A stretch of 64,000 bases of DNA from Aquiflexum sp. TKW24L (GTDB lineage Bacteria > Bacteroidota > Bacteroidia > Cytophagales > Cyclobacteriaceae), in NCBI RefSeq assembly GCF_023502205.1, contig NZ_JAMFLG010000007.1:1-64000 (forward strand), read 5' to 3'. The position numbers were made by a program, and so were the translations under genes. The notes beneath the pieces were generated by a model, which saw only the letters and a program-made list of their open reading frames with translations, ran no database searches and was not told the DNA's origin. Position 1 is the stretch's first letter; each line of letters starts with the position of its first letter. Shown piece by piece: positions 47,687-56,356 of the stretch.

Positions 47687-48460
47687 TCAAAAGTTGAAAA
47701 ATGAATTTATGATAAGCCCTTGATTATTTTGAAAGTAATTTTTTCCATCGACAAGCCTGCCAAATTGCAAAATTTGATTGAGGTAGCCACCTTCTATCCG
47801 GACAGATCCTGAAAACCGATATCCTGCCAAGATTCCCAAGCGGTTTTGGTCAAAAACATTTTGATTCACATTCTTGCCGAAGCCAATCATAATCTCATCA
47901 AAGACTGCAAAATATGGCTCCTTGTCATCCAAAGTAGGTCCTACTAATGGAATGTCCAACCGTAACAAATAACGGATCCTATTTAGATAAACAAATTCAT
48001 CAGCTTCGGTGGCTTTGGGATCAAGGCTTCTTCCCACCCACCTTTGTTCAAGCATAAATCTGTGTGTAACGTTGACCATTCCGATTGGATTGTTTATCAA
48101 TGCCATTTGATAGGTTCGGTGTTCAGGAAATCTGATTCCATTACCTGCAATTGGCTGATCTCCATAATTATAGGTGTCTGCAAATGCGTATCCCACCCTA
48201 AAAATCACTTGCGGATGAACCTTGTAATTAATTCCTGCCCGATACAGATTCTGTTGCGGATTGGCTATCCATTCTGTCCTCCGTAATTGGAATTCCCCAT
48301 GGACACTCCATTTATCGTCTATTTTATAATTGGCAAAAAAGGCAAACCAACCGATCGAATTGTTTTCAGTTTGCCTATTGTTTTGGCTAAAAGCAGTGCT
48401 TGCTATGGTAAAAAAAATAAGGGTCAATATAAAGGGTGTACTACTTCGTTTCATTTGCAT
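47687..48460 (-). CDS. DUF2490 outer-membrane protein
   Basis: A 257-residue exported protein with a signal peptide (FILTLIFFTIASTAFSQ) and beta-barrel-like alternation. WFAFFANYKIDDKWSVHGEFQLRRTEW, FRVGYAF and the terminal NNQGLIINSFFNF are typical of DUF2490, a predicted outer-membrane barrel of unknown role. ATG at 48454 is an equally good start. It is convergent with the PorP/SprF gene. Confidence 0.82.
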   Translation of the reverse strand: MQMKRSSTPFILTLIFFTIASTAFSQNNRQTENNSIGWFAFFANYKIDDKWSVHGEFQLRRTEWIANPQQNLYRAGINYKVHPQVIFRVGYAFADTYNYGDQPIAGNGIRFPEHRTYQMALINNPIGMVNVTHRFMLEQRWVGRSLDPKATEADEFVYLNRIRYLLRLDIPLVGPTLDDKEPYFAVFDEIMIGFGKNVNQNVFDQNRLGILAGYRFSGSVRIEGGYLNQILQFGRLVDGKNYFQNNQGLIINSFFNF

Positions 48461-48515
48461 TTAAAAATTAGATGGCAAAACATTCAAGGGGGATTTTAAT
48501 CAAATGTACTTTGGG

Positions 48516-49139
48516 TTACCCGAAATATAAAATCTCCTCTGCCATCACAACCTTTGCTCCTGCTTTAAACATTTCATCTACTGCCTGTAAATAATCGTCT
48601 TCCCTGATATTCACTGCCCTTGTTGCATCCGCAATCAGGGTTGTTTTAAACCCTTCCGATATCGCATCCAAAACAGTAAACTTCACACAATAATCCGTCG
48701 CCAGGCCGCAGGCATAAACTTCTTCGATTCCATTTTGCTTCAGAAAAACACTCAATCCTGTATCCCCCATCCTATTGTTATCAAAGAACCCACTATAAGA
48801 ATCAACTTTTGGATTGGTCCCCTTTTTAAATACAGCCTTCCACTTTTCGGTCCTGAGATCCGGGTGAAATTCTGCCCCTTTTGTATCCCGAACACAATGT
48901 ACAGGCCAAAGAATCTGGTTAACTCCATTTAAGTCTATGAAATCGCCAACATTTTTATTTGGGTGATTTGCAGCAAAGCTCCCGTGGTCCGCAGGATGCC
49001 AATCTTGAGTTGCAACGATAAAGTCAAACTTTCCCTGAAGTTCGTTGATAATCGGAACTACATGATCACCTTCCTTCACCGCCAATGCTCCGCCGGGAAT
49101 AAAATCATTTTGGACATCGACAATTATAAGTGCTTTCAT
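48516..49139 (-). CDS. pncA: nicotinamidase
   Basis: A 207-residue isochorismatase-fold amidase that converts nicotinamide to nicotinate and ammonia for NAD salvage. The catalytic triad is visible: Asp8 in IIVDVQNDF, Lys in RDTKGAEF and Cys in ACGLATDYCVKFT. The metal site QDWHPADHGSF supplies Asp and two His. It lies on the same strand as the PRPP synthase and nicotinate phosphoribosyltransferase genes, separated from them by a 79-base repeat-rich gap. Together they cover nicotinamide to nicotinate mononucleotide. Confidence 0.95.
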   Translation of the reverse strand: MKALIIVDVQNDFIPGGALAVKEGDHVVPIINELQGKFDFIVATQDWHPADHGSFAANHPNKNVGDFIDLNGVNQILWPVHCVRDTKGAEFHPDLRTEKWKAVFKKGTNPKVDSYSGFFDNNRMGDTGLSVFLKQNGIEEVYACGLATDYCVKFTVLDAISEGFKTTLIADATRAVNIREDDYLQAVDEMFKAGAKVVMAEEILYFG

Positions 49140-49145
49140 TTGATT

Positions 49146-49217
49146 GTGGTTAATGGTTATTTGTTATTGGATTATTGGGTTATTGGATTATTTGGTTAAT
49201 GGTTAATTGGATTGGGA
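49146..49217. repeat. short-word repeat, GGTTATTGG type
   Basis: Between the PRPP synthase and nicotinamidase genes the spacer is made almost wholly of GGTTAATGG, GGTTATTTG, TTATTGGATTATTGGG, TTATTGGATTATTTGG and TTAATTGGATTGGG. It is the same word family as at 31060-31096. Confidence 0.7.
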
Positions 49218-49218
49218 T

Positions 49219-50133
49219 TTAAATCAATTGCTCAAGGATTAGGGGTGCAATGGATTTGATTTGTAAAAAGTCGGATTTGTTTACAAAACTATTTGGGTGG
49301 CTGTTGGTCGATACGACTTTTTCGATCACTCCTGATTCCTGGATTTTTTTCAACGCATCGTTGCTAAATAATCCATGGGTGGTGATGGTAAATATTTTTT
49401 TTGCACCTGCCGTCTTATATGCCTTGGCTGCACTGATCAAAGATCCACCTGTCCTGACCATGTCATCATAAATCACCACGTCTCTACCTTCCACGTCAGC
49501 TGAAATACTGGTGACTTCAGTTTTGTCACCCGAAATTCTTCTTTTGAAAACAAAAGCAGCATTCACTCCCATCTCATTGGCCAATGATTCAACCCATTTG
49601 GCCCTACCCGCGTCAGTACAGGCCATCACAAATCCATCGTCGGCAAGCTCCAAAGCTGCTTTGATGATAATGGGTTTACAATACACATGATTGATCAGGG
49701 CCTGACCTTCAAAATAATGCGGTATACCTTCAGAATGTAGGTCAAAGAAAACAAAATGATTTCCCAAACTCGTCCTTGGCAAAGAAGAAAACATCACTGC
49801 TCGGGATTTGGCAGTGACCACCTCCCCTATTTTTACCGCCCTTTCCATGGTGCTATACCCAAAGTAAGGAAAAAATAAATGGATGGATCTTGCCCCATAT
49901 TTGATCAAGGCATAAGCCAGATCGTAAATTTCAAGCGTATCTGAATCTGAAATTGTCCCACCGATCAGGACAACATCCCTGCCATTGACAGGAGTCATGA
50001 TACGCTGATACCGCTCTCCGTCCGGAAACAATTTGACTTCAATGATTCCTCTTTCGAAGTCACCAAGCTGTAATACTTCTTCCTGTAGATATTTGTAATC
50101 CGGAATGCTAAATATTATTTTCTTCTCCATCAT
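49219..50133 (-). CDS. prs: ribose-phosphate pyrophosphokinase (divergent)
   Basis: A 304-residue PRPP synthase-like protein. The phosphoribosyltransferase-type PRPP loop VVIYDDMVRTGGSLISAA is clear, followed by AKKIFTITTHGLFSNDAL. The N-terminal parts RDVVLIGGTISDSDTLEI and YFGYSTMERAVKIGEVVTAKSRA match but diverge from the classical PYYGYARQDRK segment, so this is a side branch rather than the main housekeeping Prs. Its first codons overlap the end of pncB by 26 bases. Making PRPP next to the enzyme that consumes it fits NAD salvage. Confidence 0.85.
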   Translation of the reverse strand: MMEKKIIFSIPDYKYLQEEVLQLGDFERGIIEVKLFPDGERYQRIMTPVNGRDVVLIGGTISDSDTLEIYDLAYALIKYGARSIHLFFPYFGYSTMERAVKIGEVVTAKSRAVMFSSLPRTSLGNHFVFFDLHSEGIPHYFEGQALINHVYCKPIIIKAALELADDGFVMACTDAGRAKWVESLANEMGVNAAFVFKRRISGDKTEVTSISADVEGRDVVIYDDMVRTGGSLISAAKAYKTAGAKKIFTITTHGLFSNDALKKIQESGVIEKVVSTNSHPNSFVNKSDFLQIKSIAPLILEQLI

Positions 50134-51601
50134 AATTTTTCATTTTGAAAACCAACTCATTTCGAAGCTGGTACAAGTTCTCCTCCAATCCAACCGGATA
50201 AATATGTGGATTGACCAGACGCTTTAAGGCTTTATCAAACTGAGCAAGGTTCCGGGCAGCACTGGCTTTTAATTGGTGGATATCAGGCAGGGTGTAGACT
50301 TTTTGTCCTTTTACAAAAATTTGCTTTAGCAATACCTCTTGCTCCAGTCCTTTAGCTTTGATCTTTTTTCTTTTGGTTGGATCTATAGGATCGATGATGA
50401 CAAACTCTTCAGAACCCAAATCTTTGGATTCCAAATAAATCATATCGGCCACCGCTTTTCCATTTTTTGTAAATCTCACCACATTATGATTTCCAGGAAT
50501 ATTGATTTTGATGGATTGCTGGGAAACTTTCACTTTGGGTTCCCAATGTCCATCTTTGGTTTTGAGGGCAGATAATTTATAAACCGCCCCAAGCGCCGGT
50601 TGGTCAAAAGCCGTTACGAGTTTGGTCCCTACGCCCCAGATATCGATGGAGGCTTCCTGGATTTTTAGTGAAGTAATGATGTGCTCGTCAAGGTCATTGG
50701 AAGCGACTACTTTTGCGTCCGGAAAACCGGCTTCATCCATCATCTCCCTTGCAATATTGCTGTAATATGCCAAATCTCCCGAATCAATGCGGACACCGAT
50801 CCATTCTTTTCCTTTTTCACGAAGCAATTTTCCGACTTCAATGGCATTGCGAATCCCGTTGATCGTATCGTAGGTATCCACCAAAAACACACATTTGTCA
50901 GGAAAAGCATCTGCATAAGCTTTGAAAGCTTCCAACTCAGTATCAAATGACATAATCCAGCTGTGTGCATGTGTTCCTGAAACAGGTATTCCGAATAATT
51001 TCCCGGCCAATACATTGCTAGTCGAAGCGCATCCACCTATATAAGATGCCCTGCTTGCGGCCAATGCACCGTCAATACCCTGCGCTCTACGTAATCCAAA
51101 CTCCATCACAGGATCACCTTGAGCTGCAAATGAAATCCTTGCAGCCTTAGTAGCTATCAAGGTTTGAAAGTTGACAATGTTCAACAAGGGCGTTTCCAAC
51201 AACTGACACTGAAGCAAAGGGCCTGTCACCTTGACCAAGGGAATATGTGGAAAAACTACAGTTCCTTCTTCAACCGCTTCAATGCTACATTTGAATTCCA
51301 TCTGCTTCAGGTAGGAAATAAATGAAGGTTCAAAAGTGGGAGAACCATCAGCGTTTTTCATTTCCAAAAGAAAGGTCAAATCATCCTCATCAAAATGGAA
51401 ATTTCGGCAAAAGTCAATGACATATTCCAAACCAGCCGCAAGGGTAAAACCACTTTGAAAAGGATGTTTTCTAAAGAAAAGATTGAATACAGCCTCTTGC
51501 TCAGCTTTTCCGGATTTCCAATAACCGTAAGCCATGGTCAGTTGGTAAAAATCGGTCAACAACGCCAATGACCCTTGATATAAATCCTTCGTAATTTTCA
51601 T
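50108..51601 (-). CDS. pncB: nicotinate phosphoribosyltransferase
   Basis: A 497-residue enzyme joining nicotinate and PRPP to nicotinate mononucleotide with ATP. The start at 51601 (MKITKDLYQGSLALLTDFYQ) matches the family N-terminus; an upstream ATG at 51691 adds 30 unlikely residues. Key text includes DFYQLTMAYGYWKSGK, FGLRRAQGIDGALAASRASYIGG, SGTHAHSWIMSF and the Asp-rich IGVRIDSGDLAYYS and VVASNDLDE. It is the first gene of a pncB-prs pair with a 26-base overlap, with pncA next. The length is within the usual range. Confidence 0.95.
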   Translation of the reverse strand: MKITKDLYQGSLALLTDFYQLTMAYGYWKSGKAEQEAVFNLFFRKHPFQSGFTLAAGLEYVIDFCRNFHFDEDDLTFLLEMKNADGSPTFEPSFISYLKQMEFKCSIEAVEEGTVVFPHIPLVKVTGPLLQCQLLETPLLNIVNFQTLIATKAARISFAAQGDPVMEFGLRRAQGIDGALAASRASYIGGCASTSNVLAGKLFGIPVSGTHAHSWIMSFDTELEAFKAYADAFPDKCVFLVDTYDTINGIRNAIEVGKLLREKGKEWIGVRIDSGDLAYYSNIAREMMDEAGFPDAKVVASNDLDEHIITSLKIQEASIDIWGVGTKLVTAFDQPALGAVYKLSALKTKDGHWEPKVKVSQQSIKINIPGNHNVVRFTKNGKAVADMIYLESKDLGSEEFVIIDPIDPTKRKKIKAKGLEQEVLLKQIFVKGQKVYTLPDIHQLKASAARNLAQFDKALKRLVNPHIYPVGLEENLYQLRNELVFKMKNYDGEENNI

Positions 51602-51733
51602 GAGAAAAATTTCTTTGGTAAAACTATTTTGTATTCTTTCAATTTGCAATATATGACTTGGCAAAAACAGAAACATATTAAAAAGACTCAATTAACAATC
51701 TTTTTAGATATGGGAAACAAGTTTAAAAAAACT

Positions 51734-52558
51734 TTACTTCAAAATATTCATCGCAACTCCGAGCAAAACCAAAGCCATACCGAAAAACACCATCAGACTG
51801 TATGTTTCTCCAAATATCAGGAATCCAAAACTCAGGGCATATATGATCCCAATATAGCTTAAGCTTGCCACTTTGGATAGGTTGGCATTTTGATAAGCCA
51901 ATGTCATGAAGTATTGGGCAAATTGGGTCAATAGGCCAACTGCCAATAAAATACCCCAGTCCCATCCCACAGGTATGACCCACACGAAATAGCTGATCAA
52001 AGCTGCAATTGGAATGGTGATAAAAGGAAAATAAAACATGATGACCAAAGGATGTTCTGAGTTTTTGATTTTCCTGATAATATTATATGCCAAGCCCATG
52101 GCCAGTGCAGATACCAAACCAATCGACATATCCAAAAATGTGATCCTAGGATCAAAACCCTGAATGATCACGACACCTGCAAAGGATACTCCAAAATACA
52201 GGAATTGCTTCGCCCTCACGTTTTCCTTCACAATGAAAATTCCCAAAATGGTTGTAAAAATTGGTGCCAGATAATTGATGGTCACGGCACTTGCCAAAGG
52301 GATACTCTGTAAAGTATAAAAAAAAGTCATCAACCCGATCGAGCCTGCTATTCCTCTCAGAATCAGCAGTTTTTTGTTGTTACCAAAAACTGGAACAGCT
52401 TCTTTTTTGAGCAGGATGTATGTCAAGATCAAGCTAAAAACAGAGCGGAAAAGAATAACTTCAATAGCAGGAATGTGAGGAATCAGCTTAACTGAAACAT
52501 TCATCAGGGAAAAAAGAAACCCCGCCAATAGCATGTGCTGAACACTTTTTTTATTCAA
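51734..52558 (-). CDS. EamA/DMT-family transporter
   Basis: A 274-residue inner-membrane transporter of the drug/metabolite superfamily, with ten predicted membrane segments in two EamA halves (LLAGFLFSLMNVSVKLIP ... LRGIAGSIGLMTFFYTL ... SIPLASAVTINYLAPIFTTIL; second half IGLVSALAMGLAYNIIRKI ... SYIGIIYALSFGFLIFGE). The longest frame starts at TTG 52558; ATG at 52534 (MLLAGFLF) is a good alternative. The cargo cannot be predicted. It lies downstream of no obvious partner and is separated from pncB by 132 bases. Confidence 0.85.
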   Translation of the reverse strand: MNKKSVQHMLLAGFLFSLMNVSVKLIPHIPAIEVILFRSVFSLILTYILLKKEAVPVFGNNKKLLILRGIAGSIGLMTFFYTLQSIPLASAVTINYLAPIFTTILGIFIVKENVRAKQFLYFGVSFAGVVIIQGFDPRITFLDMSIGLVSALAMGLAYNIIRKIKNSEHPLVIMFYFPFITIPIAALISYFVWVIPVGWDWGILLAVGLLTQFAQYFMTLAYQNANLSKVASLSYIGIIYALSFGFLIFGETYSLMVFFGMALVLLGVAMNILK

Positions 52559-52703
52559 TGTGAAATGGTTTTTTCAAATCTAATGGAATAAGAAAAATCA
52601 AAAGTGATTGTTTAAAATTAATTTTGAATTTTGATGACCTTTTGAACAAACAGGGATGATCTGAGTAATACCAATCTAATATTCTTTCAAAAAAAGCAAA
52701 AAT

Positions 52704-53153
52704 ATGGCACTCAAGATTGGACAAAAGTCCCCTGACTTCACATTACCTTCGACCTCAGGAGAAAAATTTACATTATCAATCCATGCTGCAGGAAAGCCAT
52801 GTGTCATATATTTCTACCCAAAGGATTTTACCAAAGTCTGCACTGCAGAAGCCTGTGATTTTAGGGATCAATTTTCTGCTTTCAGAGATTTGGATGTCCC
52901 AGTAGTCGGAATAAGCAGAGACACAATCACTACCCACCTAAAATTCAAAAAAGAGAACAATCTCCCCTTCGAACTTTTGAGTGATGGAACCGGAAATGTT
53001 TGCAAACTTTATGATGCGCTAATACCACTTGTAAAAATGCCAAAACGAGTGACCTATTTTCTTGATAGCAATCACGTGATACGGGGTGCTTATTCTGATA
53101 TGTTTGAATCAAAAAAACATGTGGATGAAATGATTAAGTTGTTGAAGAAGTGA
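52704..53153 (+). CDS. bcp: peroxiredoxin, Bcp/PrxQ type
   Basis: A 149-residue thiol peroxidase. The peroxidatic Cys46 and resolving Cys51 are in KVCTAEACDFRD, the five-residue spacing of PrxQ/Bcp. FYPKDFT precedes it, and ISRDTITTHLKFKKENNLPFELLSDG follows. It reduces H2O2 and organic peroxides using thioredoxin. It is cytoplasmic and normal in length. It faces the LolD-like gene tail to tail with a 1-base gap and no visible terminator. Confidence 0.93.
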   Translation: MALKIGQKSPDFTLPSTSGEKFTLSIHAAGKPCVIYFYPKDFTKVCTAEACDFRDQFSAFRDLDVPVVGISRDTITTHLKFKKENNLPFELLSDGTGNVCKLYDALIPLVKMPKRVTYFLDSNHVIRGAYSDMFESKKHVDEMIKLLKK

Positions 53154-53154
53154 T

Positions 53155-53811
53155 TTACTGACCGATAATCTTACCATCCTGCATGACGAGGGTTCGGTCA
53201 GCCATTTGAGCAAGTTCTTGATTATGAGTCACAATCACGAAAGACTGGCCGAATTCTTTTCTTAATTCAAAAAATAGCTTGTGCAATGCCTCTGCACTTT
53301 TGGAGTCTAGGTTTCCACTTGGTTCATCCGCAAAAATTATTTTTGGATCATTGACTAAAGCCCTTGCCACCGCGACCCTCTGCTGTTCACCACCGGAAAG
53401 TTCTGAAGGTTTATGACCAAGTCTACTGCTTATCCCCAACCTCTCTGCCAATTGGCCTGCTCTTTTTCGGACATCATTCATGGTCTTGTTTGCAATAAGA
53501 CCCGGAATCATGATATTTTCCTCAGCGGTAAATTCAGGTAGAAGATTGTGAAACTGGAAAATAAATCCAATTTCTCGGTTTCTGAATTCTGCTAACTTAT
53601 CACCTCTCAGCCCTGTTATTAAGGTTTTACCAATATTGACTTCACCTTGGTCTGCCTGATCCAAAGTCCCCAAGATATGCAATAAGGTACTTTTTCCAGC
53701 ACCGGAGGATCCCACGATGGATACTACTTCACCCGAATTGATATTTACATCCACCCCCTTGAGGACATGTAAGTCTCCATAGTTTTTATGGATTCCCTTT
53801 GCAACCAGCAT
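53155..53811 (-). CDS. LolD-like ABC transporter ATPase
   Basis: A 218-residue ABC ATPase with Walker A GSSGAGKST, Q-loop FQFHNLLPEFTAEEN, signature LSGGEQQRVAVARAL, Walker B IIFADEPSGNLD and H-loop VTHN. The LLPEFTAEENI segment is typical of the LolD/MacB branch. In Proteobacteria LolD powers lipoprotein release with LolC/E; here no permease gene adjoins, which is common for this orphan ATPase in Bacteroidota, so the partner must be elsewhere. A promoter candidate lies just upstream. Confidence 0.88.
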   Translation of the reverse strand: MLVAKGIHKNYGDLHVLKGVDVNINSGEVVSIVGSSGAGKSTLLHILGTLDQADQGEVNIGKTLITGLRGDKLAEFRNREIGFIFQFHNLLPEFTAEENIMIPGLIANKTMNDVRKRAGQLAERLGISSRLGHKPSELSGGEQQRVAVARALVNDPKIIFADEPSGNLDSKSAEALHKLFFELRKEFGQSFVIVTHNQELAQMADRTLVMQDGKIIGQ

Positions 53812-53830
53812 ATATTGTAATTTTAGTCAC

Positions 53831-53838
53831 CAAATATA
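53831..53838 (-). promoter_or_regulatory. -7 promoter box of the LolD-like gene
   Basis: On the minus strand TATATTTG is an exact TAnnTTTG box ending 20 bases before the ATG at 53811. No good -33 TTG at the expected distance was found. Confidence 0.45.
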
Positions 53839-53899
53839 AATATTACATATTCCTATGGTACCATTGAAGGGATTTATTTACCAAAAGAGCGGATGTTAA

Positions 53900-53931
53900 T
53901 TTGATAAATAAACATGTAGCGCTTAACTTCG
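53900..53931 (+). promoter_or_regulatory. candidate sucC promoter
   Basis: TTTG at 53900-53903, a 20-base spacer, then TAACTTCG at 53924-53931 (one mismatch to TAnnTTTG). Spacing and distance to the ATG at 53951 are both suitable. Confidence 0.4.
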
Positions 53932-53950
53932 GGCAAAAATTTTCATAAGG

Positions 53951-55162
53951 ATGAACATACACGAATATCAAGCTAAAGAACTTTTGAAGAGCTATGGCGT
54001 CAGAATTCAGGAAGGGTTAGTTGCAGACAGCCCTGAAGGAGCTTTGGAAGCCGCCAAGAAACTTAACGCTACAACCGGAACTTCCTGGTATGTAATCAAA
54101 GCCCAGATCCATGCAGGTGGAAGAGGTAAAGGATTGGTGAATGAAACAGGTTCCCGCGGAGTTATTTTGGCAAAGAGTCTCGAAGATGTTCCTGTAAAAG
54201 CAGCGGGTATCCTTGGTGGAACTTTGGTTACCATTCAAACTGGTGCTGAAGGCAAAAAAGTAAACAAAGTTTTGGTAGCAGAGGATGTTTATTATCCAGG
54301 AGCTTCTGAACCTAAAGAATATTATTTGTCCATCTTGTTGGACAGAGGAAAAGGTTGCAATGTCATCATGGCTTCTACAGAAGGTGGAATGGACATTGAG
54401 GAAGTAGCCGAAAAACACCCTGAAAAAATCATTAAAGAATGGATTGACCCTAGATTAGGTCTTCAAGGCTTTCAAGCCAGAAAAGTTGCTTTCAAATTAG
54501 GGTTGGAAGGAGTTGCCTTCAAGGAAATGGTAAAATTCATCACCTCCCTTTACAATGCCTATATCGGTTCAGATGCAGCCCAGTTCGAAATCAACCCAGT
54601 TTTAAAGACCTCAGACGATAAAATTTTGGCAGTTGACGCCAAAGTAAATCTTGATGACAATGCACTTTACAGACAAAAAGACCTTGCCGAGTTGAGAGAC
54701 ATTGCGGAAGAAGATCCTTTGGAAGTGGAAGCAGGCAAATCAGGTTTGAATTATGTGAAATTGGATGGAAATGTGGGATGTATGGTCAATGGCGCCGGAC
54801 TTGCAATGGCTACCATGGACATGATCAAGCTTTCAGGTGGTGAACCTGCCAACTTCCTCGATGTGGGAGGAGGAGCCAATGCTGTCACTGTGGAAGCAGG
54901 ATTTAGGATAATCCTTCAAGACCCAAATGTTAAAGCCATTCTTATCAATGTTTTTGGAGGAATTGTAAGGTGTGACAGAATCGCCAATGGCGTCGTGGAA
55001 GCATACAAATCTATTGGAGACATCCCAGTTCCAATTATTGTAAGACTCCAAGGAACCAATGCAGAAGAAGGTGCTAGAATAATAGATGAATCGGGGCTGA
55101 AAGTTTCCTCCGCCATTACATTGAAAGATGCTGCTGAAAAAGTAAAAGCTGCTATATCTTAA
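53951..55162 (+). CDS. sucC: succinate-CoA ligase, beta subunit
   Basis: A 403-residue TCA-cycle enzyme subunit that makes ATP or GTP from succinyl-CoA with SucD. The ATP-grasp domain opens with MNIHEYQAKELLKSYGV, with KAQIHAGGRGKGL and NPVLKTSD (metal-binding Asn). The C-terminal ligase domain has GGEPANFLDVGGGA and NVFGGIVRCDRIANGVVEA. Length and sequence are normal. The sucD gene is not adjacent: the next feature is a tRNA, so the subunits are encoded apart, as in many Bacteroidota. Confidence 0.98.
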   Translation: MNIHEYQAKELLKSYGVRIQEGLVADSPEGALEAAKKLNATTGTSWYVIKAQIHAGGRGKGLVNETGSRGVILAKSLEDVPVKAAGILGGTLVTIQTGAEGKKVNKVLVAEDVYYPGASEPKEYYLSILLDRGKGCNVIMASTEGGMDIEEVAEKHPEKIIKEWIDPRLGLQGFQARKVAFKLGLEGVAFKEMVKFITSLYNAYIGSDAAQFEINPVLKTSDDKILAVDAKVNLDDNALYRQKDLAELRDIAEEDPLEVEAGKSGLNYVKLDGNVGCMVNGAGLAMATMDMIKLSGGEPANFLDVGGGANAVTVEAGFRIILQDPNVKAILINVFGGIVRCDRIANGVVEAYKSIGDIPVPIIVRLQGTNAEEGARIIDESGLKVSSAITLKDAAEKVKAAIS

Positions 55163-55179
55163 TAAGAGTTGTTATTAAA

Positions 55180-55253
55180 GCGTGCGTAGTTCAATTGGAT
55201 AGAATATCGGATTTCGGCTCCGAGGGTTGAGGGTTCGAATCCTTCCGCGCGCA
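55180..55253 (+). tRNA. tRNA-Arg (anticodon TCG)
   Basis: A 74-base cloverleaf. Acceptor GCGTGCG (55180-55186) pairs with CGCGCGC (55246-55252), with one G-T pair, and A is the discriminator. The anticodon arm TCGGA-TTTCGGC-TCCGA gives anticodon TCG, which reads CGA/CGN. The T arm is GAGGG-TTCGAAT-CCTTC. CCA is not encoded. It lies 17 bases after sucC and is followed by a terminator, so it may be read from the sucC transcript. Confidence 0.95.
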
Positions 55254-55254
55254 C

Positions 55255-55289
55255 AAAGCCTCAGGTTTGACCTGGGGCTTTTGTTTTTC
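55255..55289 (+). terminator. terminator after tRNA-Arg
   Basis: AAAGCCTCAGG and CCTGGGGCTTT (55255-55281) form an 11 bp stem with one G-T pair around the loop TTTGA, followed by TGTTTTT. Confidence 0.88.
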
Positions 55290-55389
55290 TAAATGATTTT
55301 TATCATATGACTATCTGATTTAGAATAGTATAATTTGGTTTTTGCTTGGGTATTTTTATGTCATACAGAAGAAATAAACCCTTAGAGCC

Positions 55390-56226
55390 ATGAAAAAGAT
55401 ACTTGTTCCTACCGATTTTTCAGACTGTGCCAAAAATGCTGAAAAATACGCCTTCTTCTTAGCCCAAAAAATTGACGCTGAGCTGGTTTTCCTCCATGTC
55501 ATCAATACCCCTGTTGATTGGTCAAAATTAACAAAAGAGCAGGAAAACCTTTTCCCTGATGCCAAAGAGGAAATCGCCCAATCCAAACAAAAACTTAATG
55601 ACTTGGTAAAACAGGCCGGAGCTCTAGGTATAAAGTCACGAAAAATACTCATTTTCAATAATTCCAATGAAAAAATCCACCGTTATGTTGAGGCTGAACA
55701 CATAGACATGGTTGTAATGGGTTCGCATGGAGTCTACGGTTTCAAGGATTATATCCTTGGGACCAATACATACAGCATGTTGAGAAATTCTAAAGTCCCT
55801 GTCATTGTGGTCAAAAATCTTCCTGAAAAACTTAAACTCGAAAAATTGGTCCTTGCTACCAATTTTAAAGAGGAAACCGGTCCAACTTTTAAGATGGTGG
55901 AAAATCTCGCTGAAATCCTTCAGGTCAAACTCAAAGTAGTTTATATCAATACACCTACCTATTTTCTTGAAACAAACGACATATTAAATTTCGGAAAAGA
56001 ATTTCTCAATGAATTTGCAATTTATGCGCATGAAATCAACATCATCGATTCATTCAAAGAAGAAAGAGGAATATTACAATTTGCAGAAAAAATAAATTCA
56101 GACGGCATAGCCATAATTACTTATGGAAAGTCTGATTTAAAACAATATTTCTCTCCTAGTATAACCGAAAATCTCATTGGACTTACCGAACTACCGGTAA
56201 TAAGTATCAAAGCGGTCAAAAAGTAA
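55390..56226 (+). CDS. universal stress protein, two-domain
   Basis: A 278-residue protein of two Usp domains. The first (residues 1-140) begins KKILVPTDFSDCAKNAEKYA and ends in VVMGSHGVYGFKDYILGTN...VPVIVV, which keeps the G-x2-G-x9-G nucleotide-binding pattern. The second (about 150-278) is degenerate, with VLATNFKEETG at its start and TYGKSDLKQYFSPSITENLI in place of the loop. Such proteins respond to starvation, oxygen or redox stress. It is cytoplasmic. A terminator follows. Confidence 0.92.
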   Translation: MKKILVPTDFSDCAKNAEKYAFFLAQKIDAELVFLHVINTPVDWSKLTKEQENLFPDAKEEIAQSKQKLNDLVKQAGALGIKSRKILIFNNSNEKIHRYVEAEHIDMVVMGSHGVYGFKDYILGTNTYSMLRNSKVPVIVVKNLPEKLKLEKLVLATNFKEETGPTFKMVENLAEILQVKLKVVYINTPTYFLETNDILNFGKEFLNEFAIYAHEINIIDSFKEERGILQFAEKINSDGIAIITYGKSDLKQYFSPSITENLIGLTELPVISIKAVKK

Positions 56227-56230
56227 AAAA

Positions 56231-56256
56231 GCAGGAGAATTTCTCCTGCCCTTTTT
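56231..56256 (+). terminator. terminator after the universal stress gene
   Basis: GCAGGAGAA-T-TTCTCCTGC (56231-56249) is a 9 bp stem followed by CCTTTTT. It may also help insulate the convergent DUF3078 gene. Confidence 0.88.
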
Positions 56257-56356
56257 ATGAAAACTAAACCAACTATTATTTAACTACCACAATTGAAACA
56301 AAAATAATACATAAATGTAATAATCAAAATTTTTTAAAGAAAAGCTCAGCAAAAAC

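Noticed and set aside
55180-55253. tRNA-Arg as integration site of a mobile element
   Set aside because: No integrase and no repeat of the tRNA 3' end was seen in the window; the flanking genes are ordinary.
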